From assembly GCA_041477655.1 (NCBI GenBank), contig JBGOUP010000038.1:1-6163 (forward strand): 6,163 bases of DNA, in the 5' to 3' direction. Under the pieces are notes generated by a model. The model had not been told where the DNA came from. It did no database searches and was given only the letters and a program-made list of their open reading frames with translations. This document shows positions 5,987-6,163 of this stretch, piece by piece; positions within the stretch are counted from its first letter, which is position 1; each line of letters opens with the position of its first letter. A program made the translations under genes and the position numbers. Origin of the DNA: JBGOUP01 sp041477655. GTDB taxonomy: Bacteria > Patescibacteriota > UBA1384 > 2-12-FULL-50-11.

Positions 5987-6163
5987 TCAGCCTATCACAA
6001 CTTGCCAATCAAGACTCGTGGTTGTATTGGTTGCATACATATTGGACTTTTGGAGGTGATCAACGACGACGGCCATTGGGGAACGGTATTTAAGGGCTTG
6101 ATGGGGCCGTTCGGTGTTGTAGAAAAGCAGATAGTCAACGAGTAGGTTGTTGAATGTCTGTAG
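5987..6163 (-). CDS. IS481/IS3-type transposase, C-terminal 58 residues (5' part outside window)
   Basis: End of a DDE integrase-core transposase, the enzyme that cuts and joins insertion-sequence ends. Reading the minus strand from the window edge gives FNNLLVDYLLFYNTERPHQA, then LKYRSPM. This is the signature C-terminal block of rve/IS481- and IS3-family transposases (YNxxRPHxxLxxxSP). The stop is TGA at 5987-5989. The catalytic DDE residues lie upstream, outside the window, so intactness cannot be judged. No terminal inverted repeat could be assigned within the window. It faces ppsA and is followed on its own strand by an AGGAGG site and a strong terminator. Confidence 0.9.
   Translation of the reverse strand, partial: LQTFNNLLVDYLLFYNTERPHQALKYRSPMAVVVDHLQKSNMYATNTTTSLDWQVVIG

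Noticed and set aside
5706..5990. Minus-strand tmRNA or RNase P RNA
   Set aside because: No tmRNA ends, tRNA-like TTCGA arm or ALAA-type tag, and no RNase P conserved blocks were found.
5990..6012. Minus-strand promoter (TTGTGA with TATTCC) before the AGGAGG site
   Set aside because: The -10 matches only three positions and other spacings are worse.
1..6163. CRISPR array, tRNA or rRNA genes
   Set aside because: No regularly spaced repeats, tRNA arms or rRNA motifs were seen on either strand.

Overview
The window most likely comes from a reduced-genome bacterium, plausibly a member of the Patescibacteria (CPR). This is an inference from four things: compact gene spacing, a short chromosomal core (ftsK, a rodZ-like gene, recA, recX), a RodZ-like protein whose outer domain looks like a small beta-sandwich, and an IS481/IS3-type transposase end. 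No rRNA is present to settle it. All plus-strand genes end in TAA, the transposase fragment ends in TGA, and no plus-strand gene needs a recoded stop, so the standard genetic code fits.

Layout, plus strand: 1-609 is the 3' end of an FtsK/SpoIIIE DNA translocase gene, cut by the window edge. 610-778 is a gap with a possible promoter, two hairpins and a terminator-like stem. 779-1489 is a RodZ-like helix-turn-helix membrane protein. 1490-1699 is a gap filled mostly by a 158-bp element with long imperfect terminal inverted repeats, followed by a 14-bp gapped palindrome just before recA. 1700-2746 is a complete recA, 2753-3199 recX (6 bp later) and 3220-5622 a phosphoenolpyruvate synthase gene (20 bp later). 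recA-recX-ppsA are spaced like one operon. 5623-5986 has no recognised gene. It holds a hairpin, a strong terminator pointing to the minus strand, and an unassigned minus-strand reading frame with a good ribosome binding site but no ordinary start codon beside it. 5987-6163 is the C-terminal end of a minus-strand transposase.

Together the genes cover chromosome translocation at division (FtsK), cell shape and envelope organisation (RodZ-like), homologous recombination and its modulation (RecA, RecX), and the pyruvate/PEP step of gluconeogenesis (PpsA). The order resembles the Firmicutes spoIIIE-ymfM-pgsA-cinA-recA neighbourhood with pgsA and cinA absent.

The most unusual signals are: (1) two copies of one repeat inserted in frame in the two interdomain linkers of PpsA; (2) the inverted-repeat element before recA; (3) the TTGTC-N4-GACAA palindrome before recA; and (4) the minus-strand frame that runs through a strong terminator without meeting a stop codon. 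No CRISPR array, tRNA or rRNA was seen, and no clear multi-gene novel system.
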